Positions 23,862 to 34,067 of a stretch of 64,000 bases of DNA are shown here, piece after piece. The notes below the pieces were generated by a model, which made no database searches, was not told the origin of the DNA, and worked only from the letters and a program-made list of their open reading frames with translations. Within the stretch, counting starts at the first letter, position 1. Each line of letters starts with the position of its first letter. The DNA comes from Annulohypoxylon bovei var. microspora. Taxonomy: Eukaryota; Ascomycota; Sordariomycetes; Xylariales; Hypoxylaceae. The translations under genes and the position numbers were made by a program. Location of the stretch: assembly GCA_022836615.1 (NCBI GenBank), contig MU405291.1, positions 1-64,000 on the forward strand. Direction: 5' to 3'.

Positions 23862-25902
23862 ATGGATTTCCCATCCTCTCCCAACCCCAATCCAGAGGTT
23901 CCCGAGTTTGTTGTAATGGCTCTTGACGGGCGTCGACATCCATCCTTGAACGGGGCTGCAGATTCCGGCGTTATATTTCGCAGCAATGCTAGCCGTCGAC
24001 TAAACGCGACGGTCTCATCGCCCGAAGAGTCAGCTTCCTCTCCTTCTCCCGACCTCTTTTTAATATCCCATTTCACTTCAACTTGAATGCTAACCCATAT
24101 ATATCTGTAGCTATAAAGAGTTGTATAGCGTGTGCCTCGCGCCGGCGAATGAGTTGATTATAACGGCCAACAAATATTTAAAGAAGCGAGACCAACCGCT
24201 GTTGAAGTTAGGTGAACTTAACAACTGGATAGATGTTGAAAACTCCATGGTATCGGCGTGTAATACGCTCGACGGTCTATCTGCTCAAGATCAAAACACC
24301 AGTGGATTTACTGGCAAAGTCAAGTCAGCTTTCCGGGCTCTATGTCAGAAAGCAGAGATCGGCTCAACTTTCGTGTCCATGGTACCGAGCGAAATGCCAT
24401 GTAGCTCCGTGCTTTGCGGTGGACTAAAGGCCGTATTCACCGCTTTAAAACAATCCCATAATTATCGTGAGGACGTTTATAAGGCTATCGAGGATATCCC
24501 ATACATTATAAATGACCACGCGGTGTACATTGACATTCACGCGGAAGATGAGGAGCTGCATAGGCGGAATGCGGCTTTACACGTAGCCCTTTTCCACTTG
24601 ATGCAACATATCCTCCTATGGTTCGTGAAGAACCCCGCTGGTAACTAAGCCCCGAAGATAAACTTACCTGCCCTGCATTCTATGGCTAATCTATGTCATA
24701 GTTACTGGGATGAAGTTTTTCTTTACTCCTCAAGGTTTTGCAGAAGGTCTGAAGGACCGAGTGGCCGACATTAAGAAGGCTGCTGCACGGTTCGAGAAAC
24801 ATGCGTTATTTCTAAGAAACCTGCGTAACGACGAGTCAATGAAGTTGCAACACTGGATGGCATACAAAATTGGCGAAAATAGTGAGGACCTCGCTATGGT
24901 CCGGGCTCGCTGCGAAGCGTTAGAAAGCATGAGTCAACTCTTACAGCAGTCACACCGTGAAGGCAAGCAATTAACCAGTTAGTTAACTAAGGGGGCATTT
25001 GACTGACATATGTACCAGTTATGGAATGGGGTAAACAGAAACTTCGTCGCTTGGAGTATGGCTCATATGAAGATATATCTAGCATTGAAGAACTTCGCAC
25101 AAGCTTGCTTCAGCAACTAGCATATGACCAGCATCCCCTTCATGACGACTGTAACAGCATTCTCAGCATTCGTAAGGGGTTAGGCAGTGGGCTGGAAACA
25201 GAACGGATCTTGACGGCACAGAACCACCCTCAACTTCAAGCGTGGATGTCGTTAAACAGCTCGTCTATTTTGCTTGTAGATGGTGGCTGTGCGGTATCTA
25301 GCGACTGCGAGATATCATACGTCTCTGCCCAGATTGTGGAATCCATATTGCAGCTTTCCAACCAGGCTCATGACAGGAACAGCACCTCCAGCGTGTTCAT
25401 CACACCGCTGGCTTTCTTTTGTAGTCGACATCGGAATAGACGGCGGGATATTTTTGCCAGACCTAAAGGCGTCGTTACAGCGCTATTATCGCAACTCCTC
25501 GACCAATTCCATGGTTTTAGTGCCAAAGAGCTCCAAGCTTGTCAAAACGATCTCGCCGCCGACGACATTGAAAGCGTTTGTAGGGCATTTAGGAGGCTGA
25601 TCAAAAGGCTACCAGCTAATTACATCGTCGTTCTCGTACTTGAAGGCATCGATGTTCTCATGGAAGAGAAGACAAGGGGTGCGCTAAGGTATATACTACA
25701 GTCGCTGCTAGAAGCGCATGGTGGAAAGCATGCTGCGACTTTGAAGTTTCTCTTTACATGTACTACTTCATCGGAATCTGTGGTGGATCTCTTCGAGGAG
25801 TGGGATGTCCTTCGCATCCCACGTGTTCCTCGAACATCTGGTTCATATCGTAACTTCGCGTGGAAAGAATCTGGCAATTTGGGGGTCATCGGGGGGTCCT
25901 AG
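23862..25902 (+). CDS. DUF7708/NACHT-like protein with degenerate P-loop, 5' end uncertain, possibly decayed
   Basis: The supported coding part runs from about 24112: exons up to 24640, 24702-24977 and 25019-25902, with introns of 61 and 41 bp that keep the frame (KNPAVTGMKFFF and GKQLTIMEWGKQK). The first part resembles the DUF7708 N-terminal domain of fungal STAND/NLR-like proteins (KSAFRALCQKAEIGS, SSVLCGGLKAVF). The last part is placed like a NACHT domain, but the P-loop position reads ILLVDGGCAVSSD, with no GxxGxGKS. The Walker B position reads VVLVLEGIDVL, lacking the usual acidic pair. The protein ends shortly after, without any C-terminal repeats. The frame at 24112 has no start codon. 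An ATG at 23862 opens a Pro/Ser-rich frame, but I found no donor of matching phase to a standard acceptor; the best branch point and acceptor (GCTAAC, TGTAG at 24107-24111) needs a phase-2 exon. It could be a missed exon or a decaying gene. Confidence 0.5.
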
Positions 25903-26261
25903 ATGAGCTTCTAGGTTACTTAATTAGTAAATATCATCATGATATTTGGAAACATATGGTATGAATTGACCCCCTTTTATCATCTTCCCTAATCGGGTAA
26001 AAGTGATGCTATTTACCGAGGTAATTCTATCAAGCGGTAGGCGGTTATAGGCGGTTACAGGGATGAAATTAAGACACCCTACTGTGTAAATATGTCGAGA
26101 ATCACTGTGCTGATACTATCGCTTTGAAGACAACCTAAATCAACAACACCTTAAAGAGGCCCAGAGACTTCATTTATCTAAGAAACAGTTCTGTTAGATA
26201 ATAGATAGTGATACTCATTAATGAAGCCAGCCATCCACCCCTCCCGTATGACGTATAACAT
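25903..26261. other. Intergenic region before the PrpF-like gene
   Basis: About 360 bp, AT-rich, with a small direct repeat of GGCGGTTA at about 26041-26056. No gene seen. Confidence 0.45.
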
Positions 26262-27473
26262 ATGAGGCGCCTCCTCTCCCCCGCCCCCCAAGCGCTCCGC
26301 CGCACAACCCACACGGTCCCACCCCGCCACACCCCGCCACCGCCGTCAATGGCCGCAAGCCGCAGCATCCCGGCGCTATTCGTCCGCGGCGGGACCTCCA
26401 ACGGGCTAATCATCCAACGACAGCACCTGCCCTCGCGCGACCAATGGCCCGCGATCCTACCCGCGGCGATGGGCGCGCCGGACCCGTACGGGCGGCAGCT
26501 GGACGGCCTGGGCGGCGGCACATCCTCGACGTCGAAGGTATGCGTGGTAGCAGCGTCGAGCCGGCCCGACGCCGACGTGGACTTCACCTTCGTGCAGGTG
26601 GGCGTGCGCTCCGGCGCGCTCGACCTCGCGGGGAACTGCGGCAACATGTCGTCTGCGGTGGGGCCGGTAGCCTGGGACGCAGGGCTGGTCGCGGACCGGG
26701 CGGCGAAGGTGCGGGGCGTCGCCGAGGGGTACCGGGAGGCGCTGGTCCGGGTGTTCAACACGAACACGTCGAAGCTGATCCACGCGCGCTTCCGCGTCGC
26801 CGGCGAGCCCCCCGCGTACTGCCCCGAGGGCGACTACGCGATGGACGGCGTGCCCGGCGCGCAGTCGCGCGTCGCGCTGAGCTTCCTGGACCCCGCCGGC
26901 GCGAAGACCGGCAGCGCGCTGCCGACGGGGAACGCCGTCGACACCCTGGCCCTGCCGGACGGGAGCCGGGTCCAGGCCTCGTTGGTCGACGTGTCGAACC
27001 CCGGGGTGTTTGTCCGGATAGCCGATCTCGGGCTCCAGGATGCCAGCCCGGCGACTTTCACCCCGCAAGTCGTCGAGGCGGACCCGGTGCTTAAAGCTAG
27101 GCTAGAGGCTATCCGGCAAGCCGGCGCGGCAATGATGGGGCTGGACCCCAAGACCGAGAGCGTGCCTAAGATCGTGCTCCTGTTCTCGGAGTCGGGGGCC
27201 GCGGAGGTCGATATCAGGTGTCTCGCGTTGTCGATGGGACAGGCGCATAAGGCGGTGCCGCTGACGCTGGCGCTGTGTCTGGGCGCCGCGGCGAACATGC
27301 CTGGGACGCTGCCCGCGCAGATTCGCGGGACGAAGGACGGGGGTGGCCCGATTATTATTGGACATCCTAGTGGGACGGTCGAGATCGGAGCGACGTTTGA
27401 GAATGGGCAGATCGTCTCGGCGGACCTTCTACGCACCGCTCGCATTCTCATGAAAGGTCAGGTCTATTATTAG
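26262..27473 (+). CDS. PrpF-family isomerase (AcnD-accessory / methylaconitate isomerase fold)
   Basis: Intron-less gene of 403 residues. The N-terminal ALFVRGGTSNGLII, the DPYGRQLDGLGGGTSSTSKV segment, LAGNCGNMSS and the C-terminal GHPSGTVEIGA follow the PrpF/DUF453 family. In bacteria this diaminopimelate-epimerase fold isomerises methylaconitate in the 2-methylcitrate pathway of propionate breakdown. The reaction of the fungal members is not known to me. Residues 1-29 (MRRLLSPAPQALRRTTHT and a Pro/His-rich stretch) contain Arg but no acidic residue, so a mitochondrial presequence is plausible; the alternative ATG at 26349 (MAASRSIPALFVRGG) would give a 374-residue mature-like form. The gene is visibly richer in GC than both flanks, which creates long shadow frames on both strands. 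Convergent with HSP104. Confidence 0.85.
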   Translation: MRRLLSPAPQALRRTTHTVPPRHTPPPPSMAASRSIPALFVRGGTSNGLIIQRQHLPSRDQWPAILPAAMGAPDPYGRQLDGLGGGTSSTSKVCVVAASSRPDADVDFTFVQVGVRSGALDLAGNCGNMSSAVGPVAWDAGLVADRAAKVRGVAEGYREALVRVFNTNTSKLIHARFRVAGEPPAYCPEGDYAMDGVPGAQSRVALSFLDPAGAKTGSALPTGNAVDTLALPDGSRVQASLVDVSNPGVFVRIADLGLQDASPATFTPQVVEADPVLKARLEAIRQAGAAMMGLDPKTESVPKIVLLFSESGAAEVDIRCLALSMGQAHKAVPLTLALCLGAAANMPGTLPAQIRGTKDGGGPIIIGHPSGTVEIGATFENGQIVSADLLRTARILMKGQVYY

Positions 27474-27832
27474 TGCCACCAAGGGGCACTTCGGTGTACT
27501 TCTAGAGTTTAATTTTATTATAATTGTTAGACATATTCATTTACAAAAATCCGATGCCAATCTAGATTCTACAGTATATCGTTATTCACATTAACTCAAT
27601 TTAAAGCGAATTTTGCTTTATTTGCAATGCTAGCAACCTACGTACTCCTATTGTCCGATAAAAACGCCGTGCCAACGCAAAAGTCACCAACATTAGCAAC
27701 TTTTAGTCTCCACACCGTAGGATTAGGTACATGTAATCCGATCCCCTATGAATCCCACGCCTCAATGTACATGCTTTTTTTCTGTATGCAGTAACTCGTC
27801 ATTCATTACTCGTTGTCAATCTCGGCATCTCC
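27474..27832. other. Convergent intergenic region
   Basis: About 360 bp between the 3' ends of the PrpF-like gene and HSP104; AT-rich and without a coding segment. It presumably holds both polyadenylation regions. Confidence 0.5.
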
Positions 27833-30616
27833 TTAATCGTAGATGTCCTCGTCCATGCTGTCGTTCGGCGCGATATCCTCTACTGCGTCATCTTCGTCGA
27901 TCAACATATCCTCATCGTCGCCATCTCCCAACTCGCTATCGGTGTGGTTGGCTAGGACTTGTATCTTATTGCCGACCATGATCACCCTCGCTGCTTCGCC
28001 GTCCTTGATACCACCGCGAAGGATCAGTACAGCCAGGCGGTTGAGCACTTCCTTCTCGATAAGTCTAGCCAGAGGTCTGGCACCGTAGGCGGGGGAGTAT
28101 CCCGCGTTGCCCAGGTAATCCTTGGCCTCTTCCGTAACCTCGATACGAACGTTGCGATCGTTGTCGTTCAGTCTCTTCTGTATCTCGAGGAGTCTAAGGT
28201 CGACAATCTTGCGGATCTCCCGTCTTGTGAGCCTGTTGAAGATGACGGTGGAATTGATACGGTTGAGAAACTCGGGCAAGAAGTAATTGCGCAGCGCGTT
28301 CGTGACTAATTCTCGAGTTGTCTCATCGATCTTGCCGTCGCGGCCGTTAGGGCGAGATAAGTACTCCGCGCCCAGGTTAGAGGTCATCACGACTATGCAG
28401 TTTTTGGCATCGACGACACGTCCTTGACCGTCGGTGATACGACCGTCATCCATGAGTTGTAAAAGAACGGTCAATATCTCCTTAGCCGCCTTCTCAACTT
28501 CATCAAATAGTAGGATGGAGAACGGTTTCCTGCGGAGGGCTTCGGTCAATTGACCGCCAGCGTCGTGGCCAACATATCCGGGTGGCGCACCAATCATTCT
28601 GCTAAGTGAATGGCGCTCCTGGTACTCGGACATATCGAACCGGATCATCGACTTCGGGTCATCAAAGAGAAACTCCGCCAAGGCCTTGGTAAGCAAGGTC
28701 TTTCCGGTTCCGGAAGGACCGCAGAAGAGGAAGCTAGGTGGTTGATTAGGGTTGCTAAGTCCTGATCGTTGCAGTCGGATGGCGTTGGAGACTGCCTGAA
28801 CTGCTTCTTTTTGTCCTACCACGATCTTTCCGAGCGCCCTCTCCATGTGGATGAGCTTTTCCTTCTCGGAAGTCTTTAGTCTCATAACAGGAATTCCGGT
28901 CCAACGTGATACAATTTCGTTAATCTGATCTGGTCCAACAACGTCTGTGATCATGGCACCGCCGAGATCGTTCTTGTTTAGAGCCGCATCAGCAGCGGCC
29001 TTCTGGCGCTCAAGTTCCTTGATTGCATTCTCTTGTTCGGGAATGGCGTAGTACTGAAGGTCTGCAGCTGTGCCGTGATCGCCCATTCGAGCTGCATCCT
29101 CCATCTTGACCTTCAATCGGTCAAGTTTCATCTTGGCCTCCTGGATGTCCTTACCACGCTTTCGTTCGCGCTCGTATTTCTCTCTGAGTGGTCTCAACTC
29201 TTCCTCCACATTTTCGGCATCTTGCTTAGCAATCTGCAGACGAGCTTTGGAGGCATCATCTTTCTCTCGGGATAGAGCATGGATTTCGATCTTGAGCTGT
29301 CGCAACTTGCGCTCTAGAGAGTCGATGATCTCTGGCTGGGATTCCCGAGCAACTCTAACTGCCGCGGCGGCTTCATCAACTAAATCGACAGCGGAGTCTG
29401 GCAGACGACGAGTAGTGAGGTATCGTCCGGCAAGATTTGCGGCTGCAACTATGGCAGCATCGGCGATGCTGACACCGTGGTGAACCTCGTACTTCTCCTT
29501 GAGACCTCGGAGAATGGAGATAGTCTCGGGGATACTAGGCTCCTTGACAATGACCTGTTGGAATCGTCGCTCGAAAGCAGCATCCTTCTCAATGTACTTT
29601 CGGTACTCGGCAAGGGTTGTAGCACCAATGCAGTGTAATTGTCCACGGGCGAGCATTGGCTTGAGTAGGTTAGCGGCGTCCATGCCACCCTCACCCGAAG
29701 AACCGGCACCCATCAAAAGGTGGATCTCGTCGACGAAGAGAACAATCATCTCTTTCGACTCCGAGATCTCCTTGAGAACACCCTTCATCCTCTCTTCGAA
29801 TTCACCACGGTACTTGCTTCCGGCAACTAAAGCGCCGACATCGAGGGAGAGCAGTTTGCAGGCGGCAAGGTTGTCGGGTACATCGGCGTTGACAATTCGG
29901 GAAGCTAAGCCTTCGACGACGGTGGTTTTACCGACACCAGGCTCACCGATGAGCACTGGATTGTTCTTCGTTCGTCGAGATAGAATTCGGATAACTCGTC
30001 TGATCTCCTCCTCTCGGCCGATGACAGGGTCAATTTTACCCTCTCTTGCCATAGCTGTCATGTCGATAGTAAACTTGGTAAGGTTCTCATGTTCTTCCTC
30101 GGTGTCAGCGGTTTTAGAGTCCACTCTCTTCGTCCCGCGAATAGTTTGGACAGCTTCCTGGACCAATTTAGGTTTGGGGATGTTAGAATCCTTAAGAGCA
30201 GTTGCGATAGTTGCATCTTCGGCAAGCGCAGTTATAAGGTGATCGACTGCAATATAACTGTCCTTCTGGGTCTTCTGAAGCTCTTGGGCCTTTCGAAGGA
30301 CGTTGTGAAAAGTAGGCGACATCGATACCGTCTCTGGCGGAGGATCTTGGCTTGGTAGACGGACTAATGTCTTCTTGAGAGCTCGGTCAAAGAGTTGAGG
30401 GTCACCATGTGCTCTCTCTACTACTTGTCGGAAGAGACTGTTGGTAGTTCCTGGTGGCGCATTCTGCTGGTCCTTAGAAGGGTCCGGCGGAGGGTCGAGG
30501 AGAGAGACTGCGAGATGGATGGGTAATAGCTGGGAGTGAGCATATTGCTCAGCTAGCTGCATGGCGTCCTCCAGGGCCTTCTTGCCCCGGTCTGTAAATT
30601 CCATCCGTGAAGTCAT
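27833..30616 (-). CDS. HSP104: Heat shock protein Hsp104 / ClpB disaggregase
   Basis: Hexameric AAA+ disaggregase that works with Hsp70/Hsp40 to pull proteins out of aggregates and to fragment prions. Intron-less, 927 residues, the full length of fungal Hsp104. An N-terminal Clp repeat region is followed by NBD1 with Walker A GEPGVGKT (224-231), pore loop GSKYRGEFEERM (Tyr269) and Walker B IVLFVDEIHLL. The coiled-coil middle domain covers about residues 410-535 (KYERERKRGKDIQEAKMKLD). NBD2 has Walker A GPSGTGKT (633-640), pore loop PPGYVGHDAGG and Walker B ILLFDEVEKA. The C-terminus is acidic (DEDMLIDEDDAVED), as in cytosolic forms, and there is no targeting peptide. The absence of introns suits a strongly stress-induced gene. 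Two good heat-shock elements lie about 420-460 bp upstream. Confidence 0.97.
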   Translation of the reverse strand: MTSRMEFTDRGKKALEDAMQLAEQYAHSQLLPIHLAVSLLDPPPDPSKDQQNAPPGTTNSLFRQVVERAHGDPQLFDRALKKTLVRLPSQDPPPETVSMSPTFHNVLRKAQELQKTQKDSYIAVDHLITALAEDATIATALKDSNIPKPKLVQEAVQTIRGTKRVDSKTADTEEEHENLTKFTIDMTAMAREGKIDPVIGREEEIRRVIRILSRRTKNNPVLIGEPGVGKTTVVEGLASRIVNADVPDNLAACKLLSLDVGALVAGSKYRGEFEERMKGVLKEISESKEMIVLFVDEIHLLMGAGSSGEGGMDAANLLKPMLARGQLHCIGATTLAEYRKYIEKDAAFERRFQQVIVKEPSIPETISILRGLKEKYEVHHGVSIADAAIVAAANLAGRYLTTRRLPDSAVDLVDEAAAAVRVARESQPEIIDSLERKLRQLKIEIHALSREKDDASKARLQIAKQDAENVEEELRPLREKYERERKRGKDIQEAKMKLDRLKVKMEDAARMGDHGTAADLQYYAIPEQENAIKELERQKAAADAALNKNDLGGAMITDVVGPDQINEIVSRWTGIPVMRLKTSEKEKLIHMERALGKIVVGQKEAVQAVSNAIRLQRSGLSNPNQPPSFLFCGPSGTGKTLLTKALAEFLFDDPKSMIRFDMSEYQERHSLSRMIGAPPGYVGHDAGGQLTEALRRKPFSILLFDEVEKAAKEILTVLLQLMDDGRITDGQGRVVDAKNCIVVMTSNLGAEYLSRPNGRDGKIDETTRELVTNALRNYFLPEFLNRINSTVIFNRLTRREIRKIVDLRLLEIQKRLNDNDRNVRIEVTEEAKDYLGNAGYSPAYGARPLARLIEKEVLNRLAVLILRGGIKDGEAARVIMVGNKIQVLANHTDSELGDGDDEDMLIDEDDAVEDIAPNDSMDEDIYD

Positions 30617-31035
30617 GTTGGGTATATGCCTTCCGGTGTTTTAGTTTGGGTTGTGTCTCTGTGTCTTTGTGTCTTTGTCTTTGGTGAATCGTGGATCGTG
30701 GATCGTGAATGTAAAAAAAAAGAAAAAAGTCGTTCACGTTTTAAATTAAAGCCTTGATGTGTTGGCTTAACACCTCAAAATTTGGGGTATCACTAAAAAG
30801 ATTATTTTTGTTCCTGTCGAATTCAAGTGAAGAAGAAAATATCGTCAGACCAAGATATGAAACTTGTATTTATCTTGCCTGTTACAAGTGGAGGAGGAAC
30901 ATGCGATGATGACGAGAGGATAAGAGTTTGGGGCGCTCAGTCAGCTCATGAAGGTACTTAAGGTATCCGGCTTGTTCCAGGAAGCTCTTTAGGCTTCAGG
31001 CAAGTCCCAGTAACGCCTACCTACATCATCGGACG

Positions 31036-31048
31036 TTCAGGAAGCTTC
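31036..31048. promoter_or_regulatory. Heat-shock element (TTCnnGAAnnTTC)
   Basis: The sequence TTCAGGAAGCTTC is a perfect three-unit heat-shock factor site. It lies about 420 bp upstream of the HSP104 start and 430 bp upstream of the MHR1 start. Confidence 0.75.
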
Positions 31049-31060
31049 GCGTTGGTTACA

Positions 31061-31078
31061 GAACCTCTGCGAAGCTTC
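31061..31078. promoter_or_regulatory. Second heat-shock element, four units
   Basis: GAAccTCTgcGAAgcTTC shows four alternating five-base units in correct phase, one with a mismatch (TCT instead of TTC). It sits 12 bp from the first element, an arrangement suited to cooperative Hsf1 binding. Confidence 0.65.
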
Positions 31079-31480
31079 TAGTAAGGCAAATGGTGGGGCA
31101 GCTGCCGTGTTAACCTGACCAGACCTGACTTTAAAACTTGCTAAGCCTGCCTGACGAAACTTTCAGCTTCGTCCAATCAAATGTTAGATTCAAGGTTCCA
31201 TCAGGTTCCCGGTCAGGACCTGTCGCGGGGCTTGATAGATAAGATAAGGTATATACATATGTACGTATGTACTTAGGTACTTCTAGGGTTGCTTCCATTA
31301 ATGCACATGTGCAGAGGTGCACGGCGCTTAATTGATTAGGTAAGGCAAGATAAATGTGGATTCTCGATTCCCCAACCAATCTTATCGATATCAAATAGAT
31401 CGTAACGGAAATTTTAAATCTTGGATATTAAATATATCGAATTGATATCAGCCTCAGTTGATCCATGAGCTCGACTCATC

Positions 31481-32378
31481 ATGGCTTTAAGGATCAATCC
31501 GATAACAGCGCAATTCGCCAAGCTGTCTCTGGGAATTTCACGAACGAGTGTACGATTCAGCCAGACCTCTACCAAACATGAAGCGAGGCAGAAGGAAATA
31601 GCGAAGTCCAAGGCGGCTCCGGACCACGGCGAAAAGATATGGATATTCTTTCACATCATAGACGGCTTCACCGTCTACTCGCACCGTCCAGTACTTCAAG
31701 TATGAATTTCCTCCATTTAGGCTATCGTACCTTTGGCTCTCTTTGGTCCGGTTATGCTAATTTTACAACTGCTAGGCTACCAAAGCACTAAGGCAAATAT
31801 CTTTCAACGGCAGGAAACTCAAGCCCTCCAAGTTCCGAAAAGACTACTGGCAGACCCTCGCCATGATAGGCTTCCCCGAAGGCTACGGCAAGGTGGGGGA
31901 GAGCGTGTACCATCTCCTGCGGGAGTGCAAGTCGCTGCACCAGCTGTCCTGGGACGACGATCAGTTCTACAACAACCCGGAAGATAAAAAGCCGCGGACG
32001 AAAAGAACAAGGGGTAGAAAGCTGAATGATATGAAGAAAAGTACCATCGCCGACATGGCTGCCGTGCTCGGGGGGCTAGGCAAGGGTAGTAAGATATGGC
32101 AACCCATGACGGAAAACCCCAAAGAGCTTGCCAATCTGGAAGTGGGAGATGAAAAAACCCGTAAGACGGATGAGGACGGACTCAAGGCCCTGGTAAAAGC
32201 CAAGATCTGGTGGCTGGACGACTTGGACCGGAATTATGCGCAAAGTTGGCCTTCTAACGTCACGCATCACCGTTTCGACCGCAGCGACGTCAAAGGCTGG
32301 TTTAATTACCAGCCAGCGCCAGAGGAACAGCCAGTTGAAGAGCCAGTTGAAGAGCCAGTTCCGGAGTTGGCGAGATAG
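31481..32378 (+). CDS. MHR1: Mitochondrial Mhr1 / large ribosomal subunit protein mL67
   Basis: Mhr1 (mL67) is a mitochondrial protein described both as a homologous DNA pairing factor in mitochondrial recombination and as a component of the fungal mitochondrial large ribosomal subunit. Exons 31481-31699 and 31776-32378 with a 76 bp GT-AG intron give 273 residues. The family core is clear: HGEKIWIFFHIIDGFTVYS before the intron, then ATKALRQISFNGRKLKPSKF, DYWQTLAMIGFP and VYHLLRECKSLHQLSW. The first 40 residues are rich in Arg, Ser and Thr with no acidic residue until about 35, as expected for a mitochondrial presequence. The C-terminus has an imperfect QPVEEPVEEPVPE repeat encoded by tandem 12-base units (about 32330-32365). 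It shares a divergent promoter with HSP104. Confidence 0.88.
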
Positions 32379-32643
32379 GAGGAACAAGAAAATGCTGAAA
32401 AAGGACTCCGGAGAAAAGCCAATCAAAAGAAAGAGGGGGAGGATGAATCGCTGTCTGAAGAGCTAGCACAAGACAAGATTATTCAATGCTACTACTACCA
32501 TTACAGCTTTTACGACCGGGCGTATCAATCAACCCTCCATCGATATACTGCACTGTACAGATCCGGGAATGCTATCCTTTGGTGTACCATCTATGTATCA
32601 TAAGGTCGCAGGCATTGCAGACTAAAATAATCCCCAACCAATC

Positions 32644-34067
32644 TTAAAACTTCAGAGCGAAAGACTTCAGATACTCGTAGTGTGCAACGTTCTCATCCAC
32701 GCAAGCTCTGATCACCTTCTGGGCCTCGTCGCCGTACTTCTGTCGCCATTCCTCGTTTTCAGATTCGTCGGTGACAGTTTTCTAGTTTCGAGTAAGGTCA
32801 GCTGACGAAATCAAGGGGGGTTTAATTATCCAGTAGACTTACATGAGCTTGAGTCCTAGCAGTGAGGCTTTTGCTATGGATCGCGTCGTTGTGGAAGCCG
32901 TTCCATTTTTCAAATGCCTTGGAGACGTACTGCTGGTTTTCGTAGTCGTCCCAGGTGAGCATCTCCGGCTTGAATTCGATCCCGGTCTCCTTGCAGAATG
33001 CCTTGGCGACGGGCTCCGGATGGTCGAGCAGATCATCGGCGTCGATGATGGTGATGGTGATTTCTCCATCGCTCTTCCCGTTCGCTTGCCCGGCCATGCA
33101 TGGCCCGATCGTCTTCTGCTCCCGCAGGTAGTCGAACAGTCGGCGTAGTTCTACGTAGCCGGCCTCGTTCGGCATGAACTGCTTGAAACCAGTAACCTCA
33201 TCTAACGGAGGCACGCAGCACCGATAATACGAAGGTATCCCTCGTCTCGGGTGGCGGATGAGGAAGGTCCAGTGGAACTTCTTAATAGTCTCTAAAGGAA
33301 CGACCGTTGGATTTCCCTGCTCGGTGTAGCCGTCGCTCTTCTGCAAAGACGGAGCGATTGTGGCGGGTGCCCCATTTGGTGGCATCAGGTAATAAGCCAT
33401 GTCCTTGATGAAAACACGCTTGCCCTGAAGGATGGAAGGTAAGTACTCAGACTATAGCTAGGCTCGACATTGATGTAGCTAAAAGATTGATAATCGCGCG
33501 AATGCCAGTAAATGAAGGTTATATGAAGGATAGGTATAAACCCATACAGCTATACCATTATGGACCATTACGTAGATACGTAGGTGGCTTTTTTCTAATT
33601 GTCTTGTCCAAGTATTTGAGGACATTCGATGAATTGGTCTTCATATATCAAGTTATTCTCGAGCAATTGAGCCTCGCACTTGCGACATGAGGACATAGTT
33701 TACATGGAGGAAAGGACAGCAAGGGATCAGAAGCGATGAGGTGTCAGGATATTTCTAACCTCGCTGCCATCTCTTTCCAGGCGGTTTAAGACATCACTAT
33801 AGGTGGTCTTGGAAAAGCCACTGCTCTCTCTGGAGGCTTCATCATTGGCGTATCGCTCACTAAGTCTTTCAGGACCGTAGTAGAAGCTGTCGCCAAATGG
33901 TTCGTGGGCACATTGAAGAATGTCCCGACGAGTCATGAAAATCTATCGTGCTTTAGTACTAGGTATGTTTGATATAGGGCTTTATAGGAATATCTGGGAC
34001 CAACCCTTTCGAAGGCAGTGGAGCAAGCACGTGGGTGCGTGACTAAAAAGACAGGCTTGTCAGACAT
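32644..34067 (-). CDS. Sulfotransferase-like P-loop protein
   Basis: Four exons on the minus strand: 34067-34005, 33942-33760, 33424-32843 and 32781-32644, giving 321 residues. Introns are 62, 335 and 61 bp. The first exon carries THPRACSTAFER, which matches the 5'-phosphosulfate-binding loop of sulfotransferase-like proteins. Exon 2 has CAHEPFGDSFYYGPERLS, a hallmark of the fungal/bacterial subgroup, and exon 3 opens with GKRVFIKDMAYYL and continues with FLIRHPRRGIPSYY. The middle intron is unusually long here and uses a GTTAGA donor, so it deserves checking, although the join SEGKRVFIKD matches the family. The acceptor substrate is unknown to me and PAPS use is not proven. Nothing in the neighbours (MHR1, prolyl 4-hydroxylase) suggests a pathway. 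Confidence 0.8.

Larger units (their letters stand above)
30617..31480. promoter_or_regulatory. Shared divergent promoter of HSP104 and MHR1
   Basis: The 864 bp between the two start codons carries heat-shock elements at 31036-31048 and 31061-31078 and two overlapping GATAAG words at 31238-31248. The HSP104 leader, read on its own strand, is A/C-rich with repeated GATCCACGATTC-like words (plus-strand GTGGATCGTGGATCGTG near 30690). No coding segment seen. Confidence 0.6.

Noticed and set aside
23762..24076. 104-codon minus-strand frame opposite the putative first exon of the DUF7708 gene
   Set aside because: No start context, splice continuation or family resemblance; kept only as a reason for doubt about that exon.
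26444..27094. Long second plus-strand frame and two minus-strand frames over the PrpF-like gene
   Set aside because: Arg/Gly/Pro-rich shadow translations in a GC-rich gene; the PrpF frame alone matches a family.
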